This document shows, piece by piece, positions 23,101-34,261 of a stretch of DNA of 64,000 nt (position 1 is its first letter; the number at the start of each line of letters is the position of its first letter). Source of the DNA: Dillenia suffruticosa (taxonomy: Eukaryota; Streptophyta; Magnoliopsida; Dilleniales; Dilleniaceae); contig JAVTVX010000002.1 of the NCBI GenBank assembly GCA_033439265.1, positions 17,263,674-17,327,673 of the forward strand, in the 5' to 3' direction. Made by a program: the position numbers and the translations under genes. The notes beneath the pieces are model-generated. The model had not been told where the DNA came from and did not search any database. It worked only from the letters and a program-made list of their open reading frames with translations.

Positions 23101-26100
23101 GGACAAGCTCTTTATCCACAAGGGAAGTAATGATATGTACAATGCATATCATTGGAAACAATTATTCTAAAAAAAAATTAGGAATTAGTAAGAAGGAATG
23201 ATTCTAGGAAAAATAGTACTTTTCTTATTTTGATTTATAACAATTTTTATAAAATTAGTAATTACCCTAGTTTTGCGAATCCTTCGTATTAGAAATGATT
23301 TTAGGCATTTGCTTTTAGTAAAAATTCTATTTTATTGTAAACCTTAGTTTCCTTTATTTAAAGAGAGTGTGATTAATAAAGAGTTAAGTCTAATTCTCAT
23401 AAAAGAAGTGTAGTAGGAAACTTGTTGGGGAACAAGTTCCTAGCTGTCAAATCTAATAGAGGAAAAATTTTAGCAAGGGAAGAGAGGAATTTTCTGCAGA
23501 GTATCCTTTGACTAGATCCTGTGCTAGGTCTTGGATCCTGTATTAGGTCTCATATCAGAGACATAGTTAATTAGCTACTTAAGCAATAGGAAAGGCACAC
23601 CAAAATTGAGCCATGGTTATAGACATAAAACTCACTTCTTAACCAGCAATTATAGTAAAATTACAAGACACAAGCTGTAGGTCTATATATATATGTATCG
23701 AAGTAAATGATTAGATATTTTAATTCATGAGACTGCCATCATTGAAAGTGCAGTTAGAAAACACACACACATTCATATACATGGAGACTCAAACAAATAC
23801 ACATGCACAAATATATAAAATAAACAGATATTACATAAACATAGATCCTCGTAACAATCAAATAATTGCACTTACTTCCTAGAACGCTCCACCCTACGCT
23901 TCTTTGTTGGATCTCCTTTGTCAACTGCACGACAATTTTTGGTGAACAAATGGTTAAAACATTAAAAAAGCAAGTTTTTCCGTCGAATAGAAAAGCATCA
24001 AGATGTACAGTTAGCAAAAGCAAAGGATTTCTAAAGCCCATTTTAATTTTGTAACAAGATGTGTTCTGAGAACTCATTAAGATGACATCCATCAGTTATA
24101 CCGAATGTGAACCAAGAATTATAGCATTGAGGCGACATTCAAAAGAACTTTTCCATTTTCCATTTTCCATTTTTTATTTTTATTTTTTCTAGCTTTTCTC
24201 TCTTTCTTTTTTGTGGAGTATGCCACTTTAAAAGCTCAAAGTAAATAAGGCTATTAACTTCCCTGGAACTTAGGATTCTGCCGTGGTTGATTCTTTAGGT
24301 GTAGGTACTGTTTTTAAATAGCAGTTCTACAATTGGATTGTAAAAGATCCACAAAAGAGTCCAAGGGTGGTATCCTGGTTTCATTAACCTCCCTTTCTAG
24401 TGCCATGTGACGAAAATATCTCACTATGGTTCCTGAGCTCAATTGCTCTACAATTAGGACTGTGGAATTTTACATATATAGCTTAACTTCAATCTCACTA
24501 TAATTCTTCTAATTTTTATTGATCATAATGTAAACTTTCTATGGCTAGTATGAGAAGAAGTGCTAGGTTATGTAACCATTCAAGCAGTTATATAACATGA
24601 AATATTTGTTGCTGGCATGAAAATGAAGTCATCAAATCACGTAGTTTAATGTAGAGTATAGATACTGATCATAACAAGAGAGACTAATAAATGAAAGCCA
24701 AGTCTGAATAGATGAGATTTCATATGGACCACTCTTTGATTACCTGAACCAGCTGAAGTCACGGATCCCAAACGAACTAGGCTTCCTTTCTATCACGATT
24801 GTCCAAATAAACAATGTAAGATGATTTCGAAGGATAAGACCATTTAGACAAAACAAAATGAAAAATTGCAAAAACCTTTCGGTCAACTTTTAAATTGCTT
24901 TCGAGTATCCTCTCTCTGATCTCTGCAATTCAATGAGAAGATATATCTTATTTACAGATAAGTGGCTATAAACTGTAGACAATACTTTATAACAGACTAA
25001 AGGTCCCCCAATATGGGACTCCTGTTTTTCTTGAGCTTGTTGCAATTCAGATCTTAATTTAGAACTAACTTTGATTTTCTTTTTTCTTAGAAAAATGGAA
25101 GCAAAATAATATTCCCCACAGATCATGCACTATCATCTCATAGAAGGTTTATTACATTCGCTCTAAGTTTTGCAGCTTTATACTTTTATGTGATAAGACT
25201 GTTCTAAGCAAGTCCTATGCACTATTATCTCATAGAGAGTTTTATCATATTCACTCTAAATTTTGCAGCTTTATACTTTTATGTGATAGATTTTGTAAGC
25301 AACCCCCATAAACATGCAAAAGAAGCAGGCCGGAGAGGAGTTCCAACAATATCCTTCAGATTTCTCAAAGTGCTTAATGTATCTTTTTGCTTCCTCAAAC
25401 AATTTTGTCATTATGCACATTTTTGCCCTTACACTCATATGCCATGTTGTCGTCATGTGATGCACAAATATTTTCATTTATTAAATTAATCAATCTTTCA
25501 ACCTTGTGTGCAAGATGGTTAAATTTTTTGAAATTTTGACCACACCAAATTTGGTTGAACTCCTCCTCTATCATGTATGAAAACCAAATTAGATATAAAT
25601 TTTCTAACTATGACACTAGATTTTCCACCCTAATATAGAGCACAGATAAAAAGCTCAGGTGTGTTCAGAATAAGATAAAAGCTCAAAAATGTGGCAACAA
25701 ACAAAGATCTGAAAAGTGTGATCAATGAAATTGTCACCTAGCATATAAAAAGGTTTAATCTTGGAGGAAAGTCATACCTCTTGTTCTTGAGGCATTTTCT
25801 GGGCTCTTCCCACCTGCTACCTGATTCCTTGAGCTCTCGCACACACTTGGCACTTGACCTGAGTTGCTGGGACCATCACATGCATCAAAACCAGCTGACA
25901 TAACTGGTGGTGCTGCTGAAGATTCACTCTGAGATGGTTCTTGTGATATTGTGCCCATTTGGATTGGATTTGTTGTAGTGACATAATTTTCAAAATCAAT
26001 ATGCATTGATCCTTCAACTGCTTGCAGAACCATGGGATGAGTTACTTGGACAGGATATTCATGATAGTTTCCAGTTGTCTCATTAATACTGTGACGTTGT

Positions 26101-29100
26101 TCTCTATCAAAATTCGTATTAGCTAAAACATTCTGGGAAACATAAAATCCAAAGTTGCTGTCTGCAACGGTTTCCTTTTCATTCATGTTTGTGAGCTTCT
26201 TGCGTTCTAGTGTGCCCTTTAGCATGCTAACAACAGAAGAAACTTGGTCAACATTGCCCACTTGTGGAGCATTGAAAGTTGATGAGGAAGAATTGGATGG
26301 AGGCATGAATGATTGCATCTGGCTAGGAATCTCACATGGGGAAACTACACTTAAACCATTTGGGTTTGCAAATTCTTGCTTTTGTTTAACAGTAACACCA
26401 GACAGGTTATGCATGGGGTCCATTCCAAGAGGCGTTTGAGAGCTTTGCATGGCAGCATATCTCCTCCTGAAAACCGATACATAGTTAGCCAAAATCTCTC
26501 AGAAAATTGATCTTAAACTAGAACAACCATAATAAAATCTCTCTGAAAGAGAAAGCTTTTCACGCATATTTGACTTCCAGAAGTACAATTTGTCATGTGT
26601 AACCAGGACAGAAAGGGAAAAAAAATCAAAAAAGAATATGACTGTCTTCCACAATTGCATTCCCAACCTTTTCAAGCTTCCAAGAAAGTGCTCATTTCTA
26701 CTTAATTCTTGTCAGCATAATGAGTGGAAATTACCTCAATTCAGAAGATCTGCTCCGAGTCATAGGTTGAGAACTATGAAACCACGCCTGCATAAGGGGT
26801 GAGGAATTAGACTACCTTGAAACAATTATCAAAGGGAGAATTATAAGAAGCCCAAAATTTAGGGAACCTTAGCCAAATACAAGTTGCTAGCCTGTGGTCC
26901 TTTTTCAACAGCATTCCTGATGAGAAAAGTTGAAATCACAAATAAATAACTAGTATGTCGCAAACAATACCAAATATTTCTAGGACTAGACAATCTTAAA
27001 TAATATAAAAGACAATCAAACAAGTGACAGATTGTCAAAGCAGTAGGCACCTGATTGAATTTTGGTTGGGGTCACTTTGGAGATCATCAGGAGTGGAAGT
27101 ACTTTGAGGCAATATGATGTCGTTGCTCCTTTTCTTTTGAAGTGCATTCCCATGTTGCTGAGTAGATATGCTGGCAAGTTCAGTGGAGATCCTACAATGA
27201 TCTAGTAATTAGATTCCTGTTACAATGAATCAAATAGGTCTGAGAGAGAACCTACAATTACTATCCCCATCAACTATCAGGATATAGTAGGAATTAAGAA
27301 GAGAAGATCACAAGAAGACAGTTTTAAATTATTTCAGATATTTTCTGGCATAATGGAAAGCCCTGGTTTTAAATTTAAATGAAGTATCTCACGAACTATT
27401 GTCATCCTTCAGTTTAAAGCAAGGATACCCTTTATTAATATCAAGTTGCATTATACTGCTCCGCTGACTCTTCCACTGTAGATACCTTAACCATGTCATA
27501 CAGCTCCAGTAAGCATCATCAGTGATGCAACATATAACATATTCAGCTATTTAATATATAATCATTTGCTATAACCCACTTCAGATTAACTTATAATCCC
27601 TTGAAATTAGGTGGTTTCAACAAATGGACCTCTAACAACTTCCAATAAGCATAACCAAGATCATATAAATGATAAGCATTTTTTTAAGCACTTTTCTACC
27701 CTAGAAATTTACTGTCCCGGATAGTGAATTGTATTTTTGATGTATCAAATCAAAGCTATATGACAAGATTTTCTTCGTCCTGTATCAACATACACTTCTG
27801 CTGCCTAAACCAGGATGAGTGGTTCACCAAGTAGGCTAGTATGCTACATGGTGTAACCCTTTCTTTATGAAAAACAAGAAACAGTGAAGTAGTGCACTAC
27901 CCACCAAGATCTAACAATAACCATTACATTACTGTATCAGGGTGATGTCCAAATAAATATTTCAAAACCTTTTAAAAAGTTGTGACAAACCCTAAATAGA
28001 TTCGGTAAAGATTATAAAGATTACATAATTGATTCATAATCATGTTAACTATTGATAAAACAGAATTAAATTGCTGGCAAAGTATTATGATGGCATATCA
28101 TAAACAATATTATCCGAAAAGATCATGTCAACTTAGAAGAAAGAACATTGAAATTTGAAAATGCTTCTGCTGGAAAAAGTTATATGATGTATTGGTTCAG
28201 CTTACTCACCTGCGTGATGCTTGTCGGGTGCGATGAGCAATGCTTGTTGAATAGCCATGACTCTGGAAATGAAAGAGATACCAGGATTTTTATGTAATGG
28301 CCTCTACAGAAATGTTATTAGCCAAGAAACTCCATAAGTGCAAGAAAAATTCAAAATATATGGTAGTCTCACTCATAAGCCATGAAACAACCACAACAGA
28401 CTGGACCAACATGAAGATAAGCTGTCTCTTGTACAAGTCATTAAACAATTGCTGATTACACTGATTATCACGATGTTTAAAGTGAAAGAATAAGGATACA
28501 TCACACGGCAAATATGAATAAGTTAATAGCTAATTTTAGTAGATATAAATTTGATCATAGAGATTTGATGTGCATGATTATCAATGTACATGTACACCCA
28601 TTCATATTCTCTTATTCTCTAAGGTTTTCACTTTCACCCCATTACATCAAGCAAGAAACAAGTAGTAAAGACGGTTCTATGTTGAATCTAAACCAACTTT
28701 GGTTTCTAACCACTTATTTTGTTCAAATTTACCCAGAAATTTGTCCACTGTGCATATCTAAGTGTTGCATGTCTCTGGTTAAAAACATAAAATGGAAATA
28801 ATTTAAAATGATCCGAACATCATTGGCAAGCATCAAATAGATGACTTAAGAGTTCTTGATGAGCATTGTGTCTAATAAGGCATCTATGGCTTAATCCATG
28901 AAGTAAATATGCTACGGATAGCTGTGGGTACAACCAAAGATTATGCATATTTCTCACATAAAACTGCAAAATATCTGATGCCTGATGCTTGTTCCAACCC
29001 AGCCGAAAGAAACTACACCTATTCCAACCACTTGGTGCTGGGCCTTTCCAGCAAGTGGGAGCGTGAGGAGAGTTATAGATAACAGAAATACCCACAAAAG

Positions 29101-30028
29101 GAAAAAAAAAAAAAAAAAAAAAAAAGGATCTCTCATTCATGCTTCAAACTGTAGGACTTGAAAATTATAAACCAAAAGATTAGAAAGACAAACCCATATA
29201 TGGAAAAGGTATAGTTTTTGTCAAAGGGGAGGGATTCAGGGTAGTGGTTAGGGCTAGCTTAGCAGTTTCAAGATCTGTAAAGCCACGTCTGTTTTTATAT
29301 GGTTCCTAAGTTCCATAACAAGCTCCAGTTGCGACATGACTCTGCCATGCAAATAAACTACCACCAATTGGAAATGTAAATATGCATCGATAATCTTACA
29401 GACTATTGAGAACGTCCTTGATTTGTGATCTTTTAGGCAATAAGCCAAATGGTGGATATATGCCAATAGAGAAATGCTTTGATAGAAGCATGTGCAATAA
29501 GAGATCAAAATTCTGTGGCCCCACCACATGCTATATCATTAATAAGATGAAGTTATGACTGGTTTAGATTGCAGCATCACAACCATGGTTGGTCATATGC
29601 AAACTCAAAAATCTCCAATATTCTAGAGTAGACAAGGAGGAGAAAGAACATAATAAACACAACGATCCATAAGATCTAACATGCTAAAAGGAAACTAGAT
29701 TTGCTGAGTCTGTAATACCTACAGAAAATAAGATGTATTACCAAGTCCAACTGTTTTTTGGATAGCAAACTTGTGTACACTCGACACTCAATCATGATCA
29801 AAGATAAAAATTGAACAGAGTAAAGATAATTCAACTGCTTGCCTCTCCATTTGTAAGCCAGCTCTTGAAGAGTTCCTCACTGTCTGTCCGAATATTTTGA
29901 GAAAGATTCTTGAACCCCAACATCTCCATGGTAGGAATTGGCATTCCAATTGAAGTATCCATCAAAGATTTCAAAAACAACTCCTCACTTGTGTTCCTAT
30001 AGAAGTCTGAAAAGCCTCTTCCCTCCAT
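17175..30028 (-). CDS. CYCLOPS: CYCLOPS/IPD3 symbiosis transcription factor
   Basis: CYCLOPS is the nuclear partner and phosphorylation target of the calcium/calmodulin kinase CCaMK in the common symbiosis pathway; it activates genes for mycorrhizal and, in some plants, nodule entry. Eleven exons: 29843-30028, 28210-28262, 27051-27191, 26868-26916, 26735-26787, 25778-26466, 24876-24922, 24744-24789, 23876-23924, 19648-19776 and 17175-17295. They join in frame to 520 residues, close to the legume proteins. The start [12 protein letters not shown] is diagnostic. Ser50 (RTDSEEL) matches a known CCaMK site in Lotus, and the TRSRSSEL motif at 153-160 covers the region of the second. A basic nuclear-localisation stretch lies at 429-438 ([10 protein letters not shown]), and a C-terminal coiled coil at about 455-516. 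Intron 1 appears to use a GC donor. No frameshift or stop was found. Confidence 0.95.
17296..19647 (-). other. CYCLOPS intron 10
   Basis: A 2.35 kb intron before the last exon. It contains a truncated RTE-type LINE 3' end (17386-17690). A short plus-strand reading frame at 18274-18495 has no recognisable similarity. Confidence 0.75.
17386..17690 (+). mobile_element. RTE-type LINE, 5'-truncated 3' end, copy 1
   Basis: This stretch matches the 3' part of the element at 54315-54657: the blocks AGTAAAACGTA, GATACAA, GAATGAGTGGCGTA and TTGGGATTAA recur in the same order. It ends in GTTGTTGTTGTTA, the simple-repeat tail typical of plant RTE LINEs. No target-site duplication was clear. The TTTATT-rich stretch 17520-17610 lies inside it. 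Confidence 0.7.
22390..23575 (+). mobile_element. Gutted LTR-retrotransposon remnant
   Basis: Similar sequences sit at both ends. Around 22420-22440 the sequence reads GAGTATCC-TTGACTAGAT followed by a TATCATATCA motif. Around 23495-23565 the same order recurs with an internal duplication and ends in CATATCAGAGAC, which resembles the primer-binding region (TGGTATCAGAGC-like) after an LTR. The stretch 23180-23490 has LTR-like AT-rich content. Internal coding sequence is reduced to an EF-Ts-like piece and a possible chromodomain-like piece ([11 protein letters not shown] at about 23080-23112). Most of gag-pol is absent. Confidence 0.45.
22640..22975 (+). pseudogene. Elongation factor Ts-like fragment
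   Basis: The translation contains [17 protein letters not shown] followed by [19 protein letters not shown], the N-terminal ribosome-binding module of organellar EF-Ts. In the same frame, after two consecutive stop codons (about 22784-22789), it continues with [20 protein letters not shown] and [19 protein letters not shown], the start of the EF-Ts dimerisation region. It resembles plant plastid-type EF-Ts most. In-frame stops, absence of the rest of the protein and position in an intron, antisense to CYCLOPS, mark it as a pseudogene. Confidence 0.75.
24923..25777 (-). other. CYCLOPS intron 6
   Basis: Intron between the large central exon and exon 7. It carries a 92-base tandem duplication (25125-25307). 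Confidence 0.75.
25125..25307. repeat. Tandem duplication, 92 bp unit
   Basis: Unit 1 (25125-25216) and unit 2 (25217 to about 25307) share ATGCACTAT-ATCTCATAGA and TTTTGCAGCTTTATACTTTT, and both end in AAGCAA. Scattered substitutions show moderate age. It lies in CYCLOPS intron 6. Confidence 0.85.
27192..28209 (-). other. CYCLOPS intron 2
   Basis: A 1 kb AT-rich intron. No element or gene recognised. Confidence 0.7.
28263..29842 (-). other. CYCLOPS intron 1, probable GC-AG intron
   Basis: A 1.6 kb intron. Exon 1 ends GGAGAG and the intron begins GCAAGC. The acceptor is TTTCCAG before exon 2. Only this donor keeps the conserved frame from LTNGE into SHGYSTS. A poly-A run lies at about 29102-29125 (plus strand). 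Confidence 0.7.
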
Positions 30029-33000
30029 CTCCGTGAAACTCTTTTCCCCTCCGCTCCTTCAAGTTGTCTGAGAATGAAATGAGCCTAAAGGTTGCTGATC
30101 ACTATCTAAATTTACCTTACTATGATTTGTTACCCCTTCCTTGCTTTCATCATTGACCGTATTATGGTGTCATTCACCTTTTCGTACAAGTATATAATCA
30201 ACTTTTCCATTGGAGAAATACCAAATTCTCACTTGACAGGATTGAACCCGATATCTACTTCTTGACAAGACAAGAACTATGATACCACAACAACAACTAA
30301 GACTTAATTATGGAAAACTGGAATTTCTCTGAAAGCCCAACTTGACTAAAACATTTAATCAAAGACTTTGAAACCCAAGGCCCCGGCAAGGACTCAATGG
30401 TCTAGTCAATTGGGAAGATCATGGCTACACTACACATGGAAAAACGGAATCCCTAAAAGTCTATGATAAATAGATCAATCTCCGATGATGGTACAGTACA
30501 AGGAGGAAGATTTTAATAAAATAGCATCACCCACTTGTAAATATCGGAGTCTTAATTCAATAGACTAAGTATTTCAACTTAAATCTTAACAAATCATCAT
30601 TCATTTCTCGGTATCTGTACTAAGATCACACGGCAGCAAATACGCGTACAGTTCACAAACATTTGGTGTGCAATAAAAAACCAATTATTAGACGAATCTA
30701 GAATTGATTGTTTCGGAAGATTCCAAGCATCAAAGGTATGTCCCTTTCGTGGGTTCATGAAATTGTGAGATGGTAAAATTTGAGATTATTAACAAGTGGA
30801 AAAATCAGGCATCGTACATTAAATCAATAGAAGTGAAATTCTTGTGAATTGAATTGAATAATGATAAAGAAGTAAAATAATTTGGGGAATTGGGAATAAA
30901 TTAAAGATAGGAAATTGAAGTAGAGGAGGAGGCAAGGCACGACGGTCTGATGCAGCCCTGAAAGGGACATTGTTTGCATTTTCTGAATTTAAAAATGTAG
31001 CCGTTGGGAAGCTGCTTTCAACCCGAAATTCTGGGACCCAGTCTTCGTGTATGTGCGCGTGTTGGTTTCATCTCCTTTCCGTTGCTTATGATGAAGGTGT
31101 GAAAAGAAAAATTCGATTCTTCACCACTAATCTAGAACTTATTTTTTTCTTCATTTCAAATTATTTATGTGACTTATTAAATCCCTTTTGTTTGAAAAAT
31201 AATTTTAAAATTAAAATTATTTATATTCTTTATATCATAATTAAAATTTTACTCATTCTCTAAAAAATTTAATTCATCATAATTATTTTTTATTAAATAA
31301 ATATAAATTATAATCATATATTATTTTGAAGTTTAAATAGATAGTTAATTGAAAGAGTTAAATAATAATTATATGATCATCTTTTTTCTTATTAATGATT
31401 ATTATAAATATATGAATTGTCAAAATTAATTCGATAATGTATTTTGTGTAAAAATAAAATAAAATAAAATAAAAGAATAAATGGAAGTGACAAACAATAT
31501 TTTCTTTTTTCATCAGACAGTTTATTTACATGAGACCTTATCTAGGAAGTATTTCATGATCAAAGGACCTAAGACAATTGAGAGAGGAGGTTCTTGTTCA
31601 ATAAGTTCAAGGGTTAGTTGCGAATATGGAAGCAGATTAAAAGTAATAAAATAGGAAGAAAATATTTAGTTAGGTGAAAAGATATATTAAAAAAATAAAA
31701 GGCTACTCCATATACCTTTCATTGTAAAACTAATATACATTATGTTTGTAGTAGTACTAGGGTCATTTTTGCATCACGTAGGGTTTCTAACTTATGTACT
31801 TTTTTCCCACCTGGGGGGAAGGTTTGATGTGGAAATATAAGAACTGATGAAGGTATCATCTTGTGATTGAATATTTGGTGGCATTTTGGGATTTCATTAA
31901 ACAAAAGACCAAAACTATGATTAAATTTTCAAATTAATTCTCTAAACATTTCAAAATTCAAAATTTGGCTTAAATTTTGCAAAATGAAGGTGCATACTTT
32001 AAAACCTAAAATTGGAGTGCTATTACTTTAATCTAAAATATATTATTTTAGAATGCAAATAATTGCATTTTTTTGTAATGGGTTTTATTTATTTTTATTT
32101 TTTTGGGTCACATGAAGTCCTAAAAATCATAAAAATACACATACCCACGAAAATTCGAACATTAGACCTCAATCTCAAGTAAGACATGTGAGCATTTTTA
32201 TTATTCGGTATTTCTACAAAAACTTGTGATGGTTTTTAATGTAACACTTGACTATGGATTTATAAGAGTTTTCGCTCATTCAAAAATTAAGTCCAGGTTC
32301 ATTCAATTGAAGAAACATTTTAATCAGGGCAATTAAAAAAAAAAAACCCACCGAATCTGCACTTAAGATTAAACAAATAATTATTGAAAGCAACTTCCAA
32401 ATTAAATAAATCACTAATAATTCAAAGACAAGATCATCCATTAGATTATAAGATGGGTAATGAAGTCACATAATTAATGCTAATTGACTCACTTGCCTTG
32501 GGACAGAAGCAACGCGACATTACCTAAGCAATTACATAAATCATATTCATTAACAAGTTGGGGTTGTAATTAGATCAAACAAGAATCATTTGTCATTAAC
32601 ACAGATGATTAATACAATACATGGGTTTTGACTGAATGCGAAGATCATGATTGTAGTAATCAGAGTATGTGGATGCATCCAAATCCTACCTTTAACCCGT
32701 AAGACATGCACACTCAGACAAGATCCGAATAAAATAAGGGTTAAAAATTCAAATTTTGATAATTATACTGAAGAGATTTTGAGTGAATAAATAGGGTTCT
32801 TCAATATATTTTCTCATTTTTTTTTTATAATTTGTGGACAATTGCAATTTATTGATATATAATCGAATAGTAGTGAAATTCAATTAATTCAAAAGGGAAA
32901 AAAGAATATGTCCATAAACTTTGTAACATAATGAAGTTCAAATGTGCTTGACATTGATTTTATAATCATATGATTGAAAATTAATTGTAATAGTGGAATG

Positions 33001-33119
33001 GACTCCAAAACCACTATGGTATAATGACAAATATCTTGCCTAACAAATTCATCTTAGATTACAAAATATTTTGTTAAAAAAAAAAATACGAAAGTGGCAT
33101 TAAACTAGTTCAATCAATT

Positions 33120-33158
<39 letters not shown>

Positions 33159-34261
33159 TTTAAAGGGTCACTATCCCTAAAAAGTTCAGTGTTGGAGTCA
33201 AATATAGGAATGGTGTATAAAATAATTGAATGGTAGACCGGCCATTTTAGTCTAGCTCAAAATTCAAATATTCAATGTTTAAGAGAGCCGGCAGCTATTT
33301 TAATAATAATAATAATAATCGTGACATACTTTTTAAACAAAAAATAAAACCTAGAATTCTATCGTACCCTATAGAATGATACATTTGCATATAGAAAAAT
33401 TTGAGTGACTCAGTCTTGTGTTGTGTGTGTCACTTCCTTTTTGAAACCATTAAATTTTACTCTTTTAACATTGAATTTTGAATTTTGGGCAAACAAATCA
33501 AAGTTACCATTTTGAGCTCTCAATTGCATTTTGGTGCGCAAGTTCCCTTTGCAAATTATGCCTAATGGAATTGCTCATTGGAACAAGGTAGTTTTGGGAA
33601 TTTACTTTATCTAAGAGAGTCTTATTGGATCAAATTGAACCAAGTGGCTGACATTCATGAACCAGACAATACCCTCAATCGCCTAGATCACGGGAAAATA
33701 GACTGTTTTGAAAAACAAACGGAGAGAGAGAGAGAGAGAGGACTCCCAAGTCCCAATGAAAAGGAAGCCCATGTTGCGAACAACTTTGAATTGAAGGCCA
33801 TCAGAAATGCGAGCAATAAATTTATCAACAAACGTCTGACATGGATGGGCGGTGTTTTTGCCTCTTGTTTGTATTTTTCCTTTTTCATATAACCCTTAAT
33901 ATGTACATACAGAAATTCGATACTTACAACACAAGGATGGGAACGCATCTAGTTGTATCACAGGGAATATGAAAAGAAAAAAAAAATGGGGAAAAAAAAC
34001 CCAGGAAGACTTTGAGGAAATACTCGTCCTGGTGCGTTTTTTGCCCCATCACTTGAGTTGCAGGCAAGAGCACAAACAGCCCTGATGATGAATATCGTGA
34101 TTTGCTTGGACGTTACTTGTCAAATGCCCTCTCTTTGTTTCAGTTTCCACTATTTTGGCAATTGAGGAAAACATATTAAGCTTAACCACTGTAGACATTA
34201 AACTTCCAAGAAACCCAATCTAAAAATGAAGTCAGTCTAGTTCTCTAGCCAATTGCATACC
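30029..34261. other. Spacer upstream of CYCLOPS
   Basis: Contains the CYCLOPS promoter and leader near 30029-31000, then AT-rich sequence without a supported gene. GA microsatellites lie at 33121-33156 and 33722-33740. A 104-codon plus-strand frame at 33578-33892 spans the second microsatellite and shows no known domain, so I do not call it a gene. Confidence 0.5.
33121..33156. repeat. GA microsatellite
   Basis: Eighteen perfect AG units in the CYCLOPS-USE1 spacer. Confidence 0.9.

Larger units (their letters stand above)
19777..23875 (-). other. CYCLOPS intron 9
   Basis: A 4.1 kb intron and the main reason the gene is long. It hosts the LTR-element remnant with EF-Ts-like sequence at 22390-23575. 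Poly-T runs occur at 19810-19830 and 20490-20502. Nothing else coding was recognised. Confidence 0.75.

Noticed and set aside
33578-33892. A 104-codon plus-strand frame in the CYCLOPS-USE1 spacer
   Set aside because: It runs through a GA microsatellite (ERERER), shows no known domain and has no visible splice partners.
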